64,000 bases of DNA, from NCBI RefSeq assembly GCF_000820005.1, contig NZ_CDBL01000034.1, positions 79,611 through 143,610 on the forward strand, given 5' to 3'. Below, in pieces: positions 25,095-33,301 of this stretch. The stretch's first letter is position 1. The number at the start of each line of letters is the position of its first letter. Under the pieces are notes generated by a model that was not told the origin of the DNA, did no database searches, and saw only the letters and a list, made by a program, of their open reading frames with translations. This DNA comes from Aeromonas piscicola (GTDB lineage Bacteria; Pseudomonadota; Gammaproteobacteria; Enterobacterales; Aeromonadaceae). The position numbers were made by a program, and so were the translations under genes.

Positions 25095-26285
25095 TCAAAC
25101 CGCGTGCTCTATCATGAGGTGTGCCAGACCGCTGATCGCTTGTTCCAGGTATTGACGCGGACAACCCAGATTTAGTCGGATAAAACCACTGCCCGCCTCC
25201 CCGAAGCCAATTCCCATAGAGGGCACTATGCTGGCGTGTTCGATCATGTGGCACTTCAGCTCATCGTTGCTCAAACCCAATGCACTGCAATCAATCCAGA
25301 CCAGGTAGGTTGCGTCGGCGTCCATCAGCGTCAGCGCCGGGATGCGATGTGCCAGCTGAGCTGCGAACCAGCGGCGGTTGTCACTGAGATAGACGAGTAA
25401 GTCATCCAGCCAGACATCTCCTTCTCTGTATGCTGCCGTGGCTGCTTCCATGGAGAGGGCGTTGAATACGTCCAGGCCGTGTGCATCAAGCCTTTGTTTG
25501 AAGCGTTGGCGTAAATTAGCGTCAGGCAAGATGAAGTTGGAGATCCGCAGTGAGGAGAGACCAAAGCTCTTGCTGGCTGATGTCGCCACGACCAGATGCG
25601 ATAGCAGATGGTCAGGCAACGTGAGCACTGAACAATGTTGATGACCATTTAGCTGCAAATCCGCCCATATCTCATCGGAGATGAGGGTAACCTTGTGCTG
25701 CTGGCAGAGTACTGCAAGGGCATGAAGTTCCGCTTGCTCCCAGGCTCTACCAGTTGGATTGTGTGGGTTGCAGAGGATCATGACGGTCGGCTGCTCTCGG
25801 ATGAACAACTGCTCAAGATGGCGCAAGTCCATCTCGTAGCGTGTTCCTTCACGACGTAGCGGGTTGTCGAGCAAGCGACGCTCATTCAAGCCGATGATTT
25901 TGGCAAAGGAGCCATAACAGGGACCTTGTATTACCACGCCGTCACCTGGGAGAGTGAGCATCTGCAGCAGCAGCGAGATACCCGGAATAACCCCTTCGAT
26001 GGACTGGATCCACTCCCGTTGGAGAGTGATCCGGTGGCGACGGGCAAACCACTGTTGTACCGCCTCAAAGTAGTCGTCACGACGCTCGCTGTAGCCGAAT
26101 ACGCCATGCTCAACCCGACGCTGCAGAGCGGCTTTCACTACGTCCGGGCAAGAGAAATCAAAGTCAGACACCCACATGGGCAGCAGTTCTGTACCGTCCA
26201 GCCCCAGATACTGGTTCATGCAATCCCATTTGATAGAGTTGGTATTACGGCGATCGATGACGAGATCAAAGTGGGCGTTATGCAT
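25095..26285 (-). CDS. MalY/PatB-type PLP-dependent cystathionine beta-lyase/aminotransferase
   Basis: 396-aa fold-type I PLP enzyme. MalY/PatB proteins cleave cystathionine or cysteine-like C-S bonds and MalY also modulates maltose regulation in E. coli. Seen: MPMWVSDFDF-like entry (LPMWVSDFDFSCPD), CNPHNPTGRAW, the SDEIWADL Asp that binds the PLP ring, and the Schiff-base Lys in ATSASKSFGL; the C-terminal Arg in FIRLNLGCPR binds carboxylate. The start overlaps the end of nhaC by 8 bases, so they form an operon. Substrate unproven. Confidence 0.87.
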   Translation of the reverse strand: MHNAHFDLVIDRRNTNSIKWDCMNQYLGLDGTELLPMWVSDFDFSCPDVVKAALQRRVEHGVFGYSERRDDYFEAVQQWFARRHRITLQREWIQSIEGVIPGISLLLQMLTLPGDGVVIQGPCYGSFAKIIGLNERRLLDNPLRREGTRYEMDLRHLEQLFIREQPTVMILCNPHNPTGRAWEQAELHALAVLCQQHKVTLISDEIWADLQLNGHQHCSVLTLPDHLLSHLVVATSASKSFGLSSLRISNFILPDANLRQRFKQRLDAHGLDVFNALSMEAATAAYREGDVWLDDLLVYLSDNRRWFAAQLAHRIPALTLMDADATYLVWIDCSALGLSNDELKCHMIEHASIVPSMGIGFGEAGSGFIRLNLGCPRQYLEQAISGLAHLMIEHAV

Positions 26286-27750
26286 GACGGTGACCTTCTA
26301 CTGCTGACTGTTGGAGGGGTTCTGGCAAGTCTGCCAGTTCGGTATTACGGGCAATACCAATGCCGGTGAAACCGTAGAAAAGCGCAAAGAAGAGGGCCGA
26401 ATAGCACTGGATAGCCCAAGGCAGGTAATCCAGCGTACTGACGCCGAGTGTGCCAGCCATGTAGACCCCCGCTGCCGTCCACGGGATCAATGGCTCAATG
26501 ACGGTGCCTGCATCTTCGATGGTGCGAGATAGGTTTTTGGTATCCAGCCCCATACGGCGGTAGGCATTCTGAAACAATTCACCGGGGATCAACAGGGCCA
26601 GTTTGCCATCACTGGTCGCACCGGTGACCAGCAGTGTGGTCGCGATGGTGGAGGCGATGAGCTGCCCGGTAGAGTGGATCAGTTGCAGCAACCGGTTGAT
26701 GATGAGATTGAGTGCGCCGGTCAAGGTCAGTACCCCGGCGAAGGAAAAGGCACAGAACACCAGCAGTATGGTGCTCATCATGGAAAACATGCCGCCACGG
26801 TTGAGCAAGCGGGGGATGTCGGGGATGAGGCTGCTAACGTCATGTCCCTGGGCCGTAAACATGGTCAGGTTGAAGCCATCAATGAGCGCATTGAAGCCAG
26901 CCTGTAATGGCAGATCTTGCATGACCATCCCCAAGACAATGGCGATGGTACTGGCCAGCAGCATCAACGGGATGGTCGGTTTCTTGGCAACGGCTCCCCA
27001 CAGTACGATAACCGGTGGAAGTAGCAGTAACGGGCTGAAGTGGTAGAGCCCCTCTAGGCTGGTCAGTATGGTGACGACCTTTTCGGGCGTTGCAACTTGT
27101 TCACCCATCGTGGACAGACCTGCCGCAAAGAAGACTCCGGCAGCCAGCAGGAAGCTGGGCAACGTCGTCCAGAGCAGATGCTGGATGTGGGCGTACAGAG
27201 TCGTATCTGCCACGATGGCGGCAAAGTTGGTGGAGTCGGAGAGCGGGGAGATCTTGTCACCAAAATAGGCACCGGAGACCACAGCGCCGGCTGCAGCAGC
27301 CAGAGAGATATCCAGGCCATGTGCCACGCCCATCAACGCCACACCAACGGTACCCGCTGAGCCCCAGGACGTGCCGGTGCAGACAGAGACCAAGCTGGTA
27401 ATGAAGAAAGCGGCAATCAATATGTACTGCGGGCTGATGAGTTTTAGTCCCCAATAAACCATGTAGGGGATGGTTCCGCTGAACATCCAGCTACCTATTA
27501 GCCCCCCCACGCAGACCAAGATCAATATGACCGGCATCGCCTTGGCCAGCTTCTGGACGATGGAATGCATAATCTCATCCCAGCTGTAGCCCTGCCAAAG
27601 GGCCAACAGTGCGGTAAACACGGCGGACAGCAGCAACAGTGGCTCAATCCTGAGCCCCATCAGGGCGTACCCCACGACCAGTAGCGTCAACATCACCAGA
27701 ATGGGCAGGGTGGCCATGCCCAGGGTGAGTTCCTTTATATTGTTTTTCAT
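26278..27750 (-). CDS. NhaC-type Na+/H+ (or amino acid-linked) antiporter
   Basis: 490-aa inner-membrane transporter with about 12 membrane segments. Family motifs: GTSWGSAGTVGVALMG, SGAYFGDKISPLSDSTNFAA and the late TSDGKLALLIPGELFQNAYRRMGL. NhaC proteins exchange sodium for protons; MleN-type relatives exchange malate and lactate, so a metabolite role with the adjacent PLP lyase is possible. An ATG 6 bases earlier (27756) is an alternative. It is first in the nhaC-malY operon downstream of a LacI-type operator. Confidence 0.86.
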   Translation of the reverse strand: MKNNIKELTLGMATLPILVMLTLLVVGYALMGLRIEPLLLLSAVFTALLALWQGYSWDEIMHSIVQKLAKAMPVILILVCVGGLIGSWMFSGTIPYMVYWGLKLISPQYILIAAFFITSLVSVCTGTSWGSAGTVGVALMGVAHGLDISLAAAAGAVVSGAYFGDKISPLSDSTNFAAIVADTTLYAHIQHLLWTTLPSFLLAAGVFFAAGLSTMGEQVATPEKVVTILTSLEGLYHFSPLLLLPPVIVLWGAVAKKPTIPLMLLASTIAIVLGMVMQDLPLQAGFNALIDGFNLTMFTAQGHDVSSLIPDIPRLLNRGGMFSMMSTILLVFCAFSFAGVLTLTGALNLIINRLLQLIHSTGQLIASTIATTLLVTGATSDGKLALLIPGELFQNAYRRMGLDTKNLSRTIEDAGTVIEPLIPWTAAGVYMAGTLGVSTLDYLPWAIQCYSALFFALFYGFTGIGIARNTELADLPEPLQQSAVEGHRHA

Positions 27751-27826
27751 TATCATGAACCCATCGCTTAAAGATGCCTTATTGTGCCGGTCTCCATATC
27801 AAGAAATGTGAGCCAGGAGCACCTCT

Positions 27827-27844
27827 CATGTAACCGCTTACATG
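27827..27844. promoter_or_regulatory. LacI-family operator upstream of nhaC-malY
   Basis: CATGTAACCGCTTACATG, a 7-bp perfect inverted repeat around central CCGC, matching the TGTAAnCGnTTACA-type operators of LacI/GalR regulators. It lies in the 118-base gap between the regulator gene and nhaC. The likely ligand-bound repressor is the product of 27869-28882. Confidence 0.78.
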
Positions 27845-27868
27845 GCGTCATTAAACGTGACTTACATC

Positions 27869-28882
27869 TCAATGTTCCAGCTTGACCAAGGAATGGACCG
27901 AGCTGCGCACCACCAGTGTGGGTGTGAATTCCTGGAGTTCTGGCCGCTGTTCAAGTTGTTGTAAGCGGGAGATTGCCAGTTCGGTTGCCCGACGCGCCAT
28001 GGTTTCGATGGGGTAGTGGAGTGTTGTCAGCGGAGGATAGAGATAGCGAGCTAGCAGGATGTCGTCAAACCCGACGATGGAGAGCGCTTGAGGCAGCTCT
28101 CTTGCGCATTGACGCAGGTGGGCCATCATGCCTGCCGCCATCACATCATTGAAAGTCAGTACCGCAGTGACTTCTGGACTCTGTGCAAGCAGCTGTGCAG
28201 CGGCTTGCTCCCCCCCAAGTTCCGTGAAAGGTTGGCTGATAATCCAGTGCGGTTTGATTGGAAGGTGGTGATATTCCATCCCCTGCAGGTATCCCTCTAG
28301 TCGCAGCTGCCTATCGGCAATTGGCAGGTCACACGTGATGCAGGCGATATGCTGGTGACCATGGGCCACCAGGTGATCAACGGCAGCTCTAGCGCCTGAC
28401 CGGTTATCAAGCCAGACACTGCGGTGAGCCAACTCGGGCAGATAACGATTGATGGGAATGAGCGCAGGCATGTGCGCGGCGTAGCGTAGCAATGTTTCAT
28501 CAGGCAGGCGGGTGGTATGCGCGACAATGGCTTCACAACCCTGATTGATCAGGAAGTCGAGACCATGCTGCTCCTGTTCGCTCTGGTGGGATCCGCTGCA
28601 TACCATCAAACGGAAACCTTGTTGGCGGGTGACGGACTCTACGCCACGCGCCAGCCTGCCAAAGAAGGGATCAGCCAGATTGCCGGTCAACAAACCCAGC
28701 AGGTTGCCACTGCGTTTGGCCAGGGCCACAGCTGTCATGTCCCGTCGGTAGTTGAGGGTGCGCATGGCGTTTTCCACCCGCTCACGGGTAACGGGTTCAA
28801 CATACGCAGTATCATTGATCACCCTGGAGACGGTCGCGGTAGATACGCCTGCTAGCGTGGCAACCTGTTTAATCGTAGCCAT
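27869..28882 (-). CDS. LacI-family transcriptional regulator
   Basis: 337 aa. An N-terminal LacI HTH (ATIKQVATLAGVSTATVSRVIN, residues 2-23) with hinge YRRDMTAVALAKRSGN, then a periplasmic-binding-like effector domain. It lies upstream of and co-directional with nhaC-malY, with an operator in between, so local control of that operon, and perhaps itself by readthrough, is likely. Effector unknown. Confidence 0.9.
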   Translation of the reverse strand: MATIKQVATLAGVSTATVSRVINDTAYVEPVTRERVENAMRTLNYRRDMTAVALAKRSGNLLGLLTGNLADPFFGRLARGVESVTRQQGFRLMVCSGSHQSEQEQHGLDFLINQGCEAIVAHTTRLPDETLLRYAAHMPALIPINRYLPELAHRSVWLDNRSGARAAVDHLVAHGHQHIACITCDLPIADRQLRLEGYLQGMEYHHLPIKPHWIISQPFTELGGEQAAAQLLAQSPEVTAVLTFNDVMAAGMMAHLRQCARELPQALSIVGFDDILLARYLYPPLTTLHYPIETMARRATELAISRLQQLEQRPELQEFTPTLVVRSSVHSLVKLEH

Positions 28883-29068
28883 GTCACGGTCTTTACTTCG
28901 TTGGATAGCAAGGGCCTTTCTTATAGCGGTATCTTCAGCTGCAATCTATCTCGTCCCCCTTTGCAGGGGCTGATCTGTGAGCCGTTTGGCAAGACTGGGC
29001 ACTTTGGTGGCAGATATCGAGTAGCTAAGTAGCCCAGTGATATAGCAAAGATAGTGGGCCCACGGACC

Positions 29069-29212
29069 ATGGCCTTTCACCTCAATCATTTAGTCGAGAA
29101 ACTCGGGGTTAGCAGTAAAAAACCGACGATATCCTGGGCGGTAAAGCAGGGGCTGGTGCGGCTCAACATCGATACGGCGTTAGTGGGAAATGTTGACGAG
29201 GGTGACCAATAG
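29069..29212 (+). pseudogene. 3' fragment of a luxR-type gene
   Basis: The frame from 29069 to the TAG at 29210 encodes 47 residues closely matching the C-terminus of the LuxR at 58379-59149 (FHLNHLVEKLGVSSK here against FHLNNVVSKLGASSK there; both end in NVDE). Only the recognition helix end and tail remain. It precedes hcp at the same relative place as the intact luxR before the second hcp, showing that the cassette was copied or acquired with part of luxR. Confidence 0.85.
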
Positions 29213-29371
29213 TTCTACCTGACGCAATTCATTGCGCAATGCGTGGAATTTAACGCTGACAATGCGATTATTGCAGGCTTGATACTCTGTCTGGTGCAAC
29301 ATCTTGCTGCTGGTTGGGGCAGTGTCGTGGAGGGTGTTTGTAAGTTATTGATAATAAACAGCTGAATAAAG

Positions 29372-29387
29372 TGGCATGGTCACTGCT
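29372..29387 (+). promoter_or_regulatory. Sigma-54-like promoter of hcp (island copy)
   Basis: TGGCATGGTCACTGCT has the GG-N10-GC spacing of -24/-12 promoters (consensus TGGCAC-N5-TTGC). It lies about 55 bases before hcp and is identical to 59314-59329 before the second hcp. Sigma-54 with the activator VasH drives hcp operons in Vibrio cholerae. Confidence 0.65.
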
Positions 29388-29441
29388 AAGAGTTTTGGTC
29401 GAGTGCTATCTCATTTAACCAATCTATCTAGGAGCAACCCC

Positions 29442-29960
29442 ATGCCAACTCCATGTTATATCAGCATCGAAGGTAAAACCCAGGGCAACATCACCGCGAG
29501 TGCCTTCACTTCCGACTCCGTCGGCAACATCTTCGTGCAGGGTCATGAAGACGAGATGCTGGTACAAGAGTTCAATCACCAAGTCACCGTACCGACTGAC
29601 CCGCAATCCGGTCAGCCCGCTGGTCAGCGTGTCCACAAGCCGTTCAAGTTCACCGTGGCCCTGAACAAAGCCGTGCCGCTGATGTACAACTCCCTGGCTT
29701 CCGGTGAAATGCTGCCGAAAGTGACCCTGAAGTGGTACCGCACTTCTGTGGAAGGCAAGCAAGAGCACTTCTTCTCTACCGTGCTGACCGATGCGACCAT
29801 CGTCGATATCGACTGCCAGATGCCGCACTGCCAAGACCCTGCGAAATCCGATTTCACCCAGCTGATCCAAGTCTCCCTTGCTTACCGCAAGATTGACTGG
29901 GAGCACACCGTTGCCGGTACCTCTGGTTCTGACGACTGGCGCGCTCCTATCGAGGCGTAA
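29442..29960 (+). CDS. hcp: T6SS tube protein Hcp (island copy)
   Basis: 172 aa, the length of Vibrio/Aeromonas Hcp. Hcp hexamers stack into the secreted tube of the type VI system and can carry small effectors. The sequence is canonical: start MPTPCYISIEGKTQGNI, then EDEMLVQEF, VTVPTDPQSG and a C-terminal YRKIDWEHTVAGTSGSDDW. AGGAG lies 8 bases before ATG 29442. It differs from the 59382-59900 copy at only about four residues although the genes differ at many silent sites, so the two are not a recent duplication but are under strong constraint. First gene of the cassette. Confidence 0.97.
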   Translation: MPTPCYISIEGKTQGNITASAFTSDSVGNIFVQGHEDEMLVQEFNHQVTVPTDPQSGQPAGQRVHKPFKFTVALNKAVPLMYNSLASGEMLPKVTLKWYRTSVEGKQEHFFSTVLTDATIVDIDCQMPHCQDPAKSDFTQLIQVSLAYRKIDWEHTVAGTSGSDDWRAPIEA

Positions 29961-30009
29961 GCCTCACTTTCTGATTTCGCTATTCCTTGTATTACGTTTC
30001 GTATCTTGT

Positions 30010-30072
30010 GGCCGGTGTGCTCCGGCCTTTATCCCGTGTTTCTCCGGTCAGTCTTTGGCTGCCGGAGCTTTT
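30010..30072 (+). promoter_or_regulatory. Tandem hairpins between hcp and PAAR (candidate attenuator)
   Basis: GGCCGG/CCGGCC at 30010-30027 followed by TTT, then CTCCGG (30042-30047) pairing with CCGGAG (30062-30067) followed by CTTTT. The second hairpin is kept at the same place in the other cassette (59992-60027). Weak termination here would yield more Hcp than spike proteins. Confidence 0.55.
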
Positions 30073-30168
30073 ATGTTTTGCCATCCCCCTGTCTGGCCGC
30101 TGATGTAATGGGGATTACCGTGGTAGCGAGTGCGGGGGGATGGCAAAGCACACAAGAGGTTTTACGTT

Positions 30169-30456
30169 ATGTGTCCCTCCATTGCATTGCTCGGTGACAT
30201 TGGCACCGACCACGATGGCTTCCCACCGACCCCGGTGATAGCCGCCAGCCCTGATGTATTCCTCGATGGCAAACCCGTGGCCCGTCAGGGTGACCCGCTA
30301 GCGCCGCACGACAAGCCCAACAATCCACCTCACCCACGCAGCATTGCCGGAGGCGTGAGCTCGGTGTTGGTTAACGGCAAGCCTATCGCCGTCACCGGCA
30401 CAGCCGTGGATTGTGGTGGCGTGGTAATCGGTTCGGGCAGCGGGCAAGCAGGATAA
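30169..30456 (+). CDS. PAAR-domain spike tip protein
   Basis: 95 aa. PAAR proteins sharpen the VgrG spike and can carry effectors. Seen: [12 protein letters not shown], then [20 protein letters not shown] and the GKPIAVTG repeat, with metal-binding His/Cys residues. ATG 30169 has AGAGG 9 bases upstream; an earlier in-frame start at 30130 has none. Only 11 bases separate it from vgrG. It is a stand-alone PAAR without a toxin extension. Confidence 0.9.
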   Translation: MCPSIALLGDIGTDHDGFPPTPVIAASPDVFLDGKPVARQGDPLAPHDKPNNPPHPRSIAGGVSSVLVNGKPIAVTGTAVDCGGVVIGSGSGQAG

Positions 30457-30467
30457 GGAACAAGGTC

Positions 30468-32510
30468 ATGGCACAGAGCATGGGATTACAATTCACCGTC
30501 AAGGTTGGCGCACTGGCTGACAATACCTTTGCGGTGGCGAGCTTCAAACTTGAAGAGGGTTTGAACAGCCCGTTTAGCCTCAAGCTGGACGTCGCCAGCC
30601 ATCAACCAGACATCGACTTTGGTGCTGTGCTGGACCAGCCCTGCGAGCTGCTGGTGTGGTACAACGGCGAGTTGCAGCGGCGGGTGTGCGGGGTGGTGAG
30701 CGAGTTTGCTCAAGGGGACAGCGGCTTTCGTCGTACCCGTTACAGCCTGGAGATCAAACCTGCCCTATGGCGATTGGGCCTTCGGCAAAACTCCCGCATC
30801 TTTCAGGCGCAAAAGCCTGACGAAATCCTCTCCATCCTGCTGCAAGAGCACGGCATCACCGATTACGCTTTTGCGCTCAAGAACGAGCACGCCCAGCGGG
30901 AATACTGCGTTCAGTATCGGGAGACCGACCTCGATTTTCTTAACCGCCTTGCCGCAGAAGAAGGCTTGTTCTATTTCCACGAATTCGAGCAAGGCAAACA
31001 CCGCATCGTGTTTGCCGACGATGCGGCTGCGCTGACCCAAGGTCCCGAGCTGTTCTTCAATCTCGGTAATCGTTCGCTGGAACAGGGTGCCTATGTGCGC
31101 CAGTTCCACTACCGCGAATCGGTGCGCCCCTCTGACGTAGAGCTCAAGGACTACAGCTTCAAGACCCCGGCTTATGGCCTCTCCCAGAAGAAAATGGGGG
31201 CAGAGCTCGAGCACCAACGGGATACCTACCAGCATTTTGACTATCCGGGCCGCTACAAGCAGGACCCGAGCGGCAAGGCATTTGCCCAGCATCGGCTCGA
31301 TGCCCTGCGCAATGACGCTGTGGCGGGCAGCGGCAAGTCCAACTGCGCGGCCTTGCTGCCAGGGCAGAGCTTCTCGCTGACCGAACACCCCAACGACAGC
31401 CTCAACACCGACTGGCAAGTCGTTCATATCCGCCACACCGGTGAGCAGCCACAAGCGCTGGAGGAGGAGGGTGGCAGCGGCCCGACCGTCTACCACAACG
31501 AATTTGGCGTGGTGAAGGCGAGCACCACCTGGCGAGCTCGCATCGGCAGCCCCGAGGCACCCCACAAGCCGATGGTGGATGGCCCGCAAATCGCCATCGT
31601 AGTCGGCCCAGAAGGGGAGGAGATTTACTGCGACGAGCATGGCCGGGTGAAGTTGCAGTTCCCGTGGGACCGCTACGGCTCAAGCAACGACCAGAGCTCC
31701 TGCTGGGTACGGGTGAGTCAAGGCTGGGCCGGTGGCCAATATGGCATGATGGCTATTCCACGTATCGGCCACGAAGTTATCGTCTCGTTTCTGGAAGGGG
31801 ATCCCGACCAGCCCATCGTGACGGGTCGCACCTTCCACGCCACCAATCGACCGCCTTACGAGTTGCCAGCTCACAAGACCCGCACCGTGCTGCGCACCGA
31901 AACTCATCAGGGCGAGGGTTTCAACGAGCTGCGTTTTGAAGACCAGGCGGGTCAGGAAGAGATTTACATCCACGGTCAGAAAGACCTGAACGTGCTGATA
32001 GAGAACGATGCCGCTTGGCATATCAAGCACGACGAGCATCGCGACATCGACAACGAGCGAGTCACCCGTATCAAGGCCAACGACCACCTGACGGTAGAAG
32101 GCGAGAAGCGCGACCACATCAAGACGGACTACTCGCTCACGGTCGATGCGTCCCTGCACCAGAAGCTGGCTCAGTCGCTGTTGGTTGAGGCAGGCCAAGA
32201 GGTCCACATCAAGGCCGGTAACAAGATTGTGCTGGAAGCAGGCTCCGAGCTGACCCTCAAGGTCGGCGGTAGCTTTGTGAAGGTTGACCCCAGTGGTGTC
32301 ACCCTGGTCGGTCCCACCATCAAGATGAACTCTGGTGGTAGTCCCAGTTCAGGCTCCGGTTGGGCGGGTCAAATGCCCGGCTTGCCGGGGGTGGTCAAGG
32401 TGCCACCCGCACCACCTGCCACTATTCCTGCGAGCGCGATTCAAAAGAGCATGGAGTCCATGGCACCGTTGGTGAAGCCCTGCCCCTTTGCCCAAGGAGG
32501 TAAGGCATGA
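30468..32510 (+). CDS. vgrG: T6SS spike protein VgrG (island copy)
   Basis: 680 aa. A gp27-like N-terminal half (from [11 protein letters not shown], with [20 protein letters not shown]) and a gp5-like OB/needle half ([39 protein letters not shown]). The beta-helix needle ends about residue 625. A ~55-residue Pro/Ala tail ([11 protein letters not shown] to CPFAQGGKA) follows, unrelated to that of the second VgrG. No enzymatic extension. AAGGA lies 8 bases before ATG 30468. The stop overlaps the adaptor start (ATGA), so the tail probably fits the Tle1 adaptor/effector downstream. Confidence 0.96.
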   Translation: MAQSMGLQFTVKVGALADNTFAVASFKLEEGLNSPFSLKLDVASHQPDIDFGAVLDQPCELLVWYNGELQRRVCGVVSEFAQGDSGFRRTRYSLEIKPALWRLGLRQNSRIFQAQKPDEILSILLQEHGITDYAFALKNEHAQREYCVQYRETDLDFLNRLAAEEGLFYFHEFEQGKHRIVFADDAAALTQGPELFFNLGNRSLEQGAYVRQFHYRESVRPSDVELKDYSFKTPAYGLSQKKMGAELEHQRDTYQHFDYPGRYKQDPSGKAFAQHRLDALRNDAVAGSGKSNCAALLPGQSFSLTEHPNDSLNTDWQVVHIRHTGEQPQALEEEGGSGPTVYHNEFGVVKASTTWRARIGSPEAPHKPMVDGPQIAIVVGPEGEEIYCDEHGRVKLQFPWDRYGSSNDQSSCWVRVSQGWAGGQYGMMAIPRIGHEVIVSFLEGDPDQPIVTGRTFHATNRPPYELPAHKTRTVLRTETHQGEGFNELRFEDQAGQEEIYIHGQKDLNVLIENDAAWHIKHDEHRDIDNERVTRIKANDHLTVEGEKRDHIKTDYSLTVDASLHQKLAQSLLVEAGQEVHIKAGNKIVLEAGSELTLKVGGSFVKVDPSGVTLVGPTIKMNSGGSPSSGSGWAGQMPGLPGVVKVPPAPPATIPASAIQKSMESMAPLVKPCPFAQGGKA

Positions 32511-33301
32511 CGTTTCAAGAGTGGCGTAGCCAACACCCCGGCCAGTTGTATGCCATCGTCGATGCTGCGCTCGATACCACCGCCGTGGCGGACTACTGCA
32601 ACCAGGGCGGTACGAATGCCATCCCCTTGTTTGCCGGTACGGCGTTTGCGGACCAAGCCGAACAAGGTCCCTGGCTACTGCCCAACCCTGCTCCCGAGTT
32701 TATCGCGGCCCACCCACAGTTGGGTTGCGTATATGTCGCGAGCGATGCCGCTATTGATGTCGTCCAGCAGCACTGGCAAAGCCTGATAGAGGTGGCCTTC
32801 GAAGGGGAAGTGATGTGGCTGCGCTATGCCGATAATCGGGTCTTTCCCAAGATGCTGGCCACCATGAGCCAGCAGGAACTCGATGATGTACTGGGGCCCT
32901 GCTCAAGCCTGTGGGCCAACGACAGTGCGTGGCCGCGTACACTTGATACTGAATTTACTCCCCGCCAAGCCCCCTGGTTTCGCATTCAGCCTCACCACCT
33001 GACACCGCTGTATGACGAAAGCCGTCACGCCTACATCCTCTCTCGCCACTTCTGGCAACGGATGGAGGATATGATGGCGCGTCATCCCAATCCGGAATCT
33101 GCCATTACCACCGTCCTCAAGCAGGCCAATCAAGCTGGGCTGACAGGTGACGTCCTTGATGGCGTGGTGGCAGGCGCTCTCACGCTGCAGGCAAGCATGG
33201 CGCTGGATGCCATCAGAGCGCCGTTGATGCTGACCGACGACGAAATGGCTCAGGTGAATAACTGGCTGAACAAACACCCTGATTTGATAGGAGCCGTGTA
33301 A
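32507..33301 (+). CDS. DUF4123 T6SS adaptor (Tap/TEC chaperone)
   Basis: 264 aa. DUF4123 proteins load a cognate effector onto VgrG and are not secreted. Visible family pattern: [10 protein letters not shown] near residue 13, [16 protein letters not shown] and [10 protein letters not shown]. The start overlaps the vgrG stop by 4 bases and the stop overlaps the effector start by 1 base, so the three are translationally coupled. It would serve the Tle1-like lipase that follows. Confidence 0.88.
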   Translation: MTFQEWRSQHPGQLYAIVDAALDTTAVADYCNQGGTNAIPLFAGTAFADQAEQGPWLLPNPAPEFIAAHPQLGCVYVASDAAIDVVQQHWQSLIEVAFEGEVMWLRYADNRVFPKMLATMSQQELDDVLGPCSSLWANDSAWPRTLDTEFTPRQAPWFRIQPHHLTPLYDESRHAYILSRHFWQRMEDMMARHPNPESAITTVLKQANQAGLTGDVLDGVVAGALTLQASMALDAIRAPLMLTDDEMAQVNNWLNKHPDLIGAV

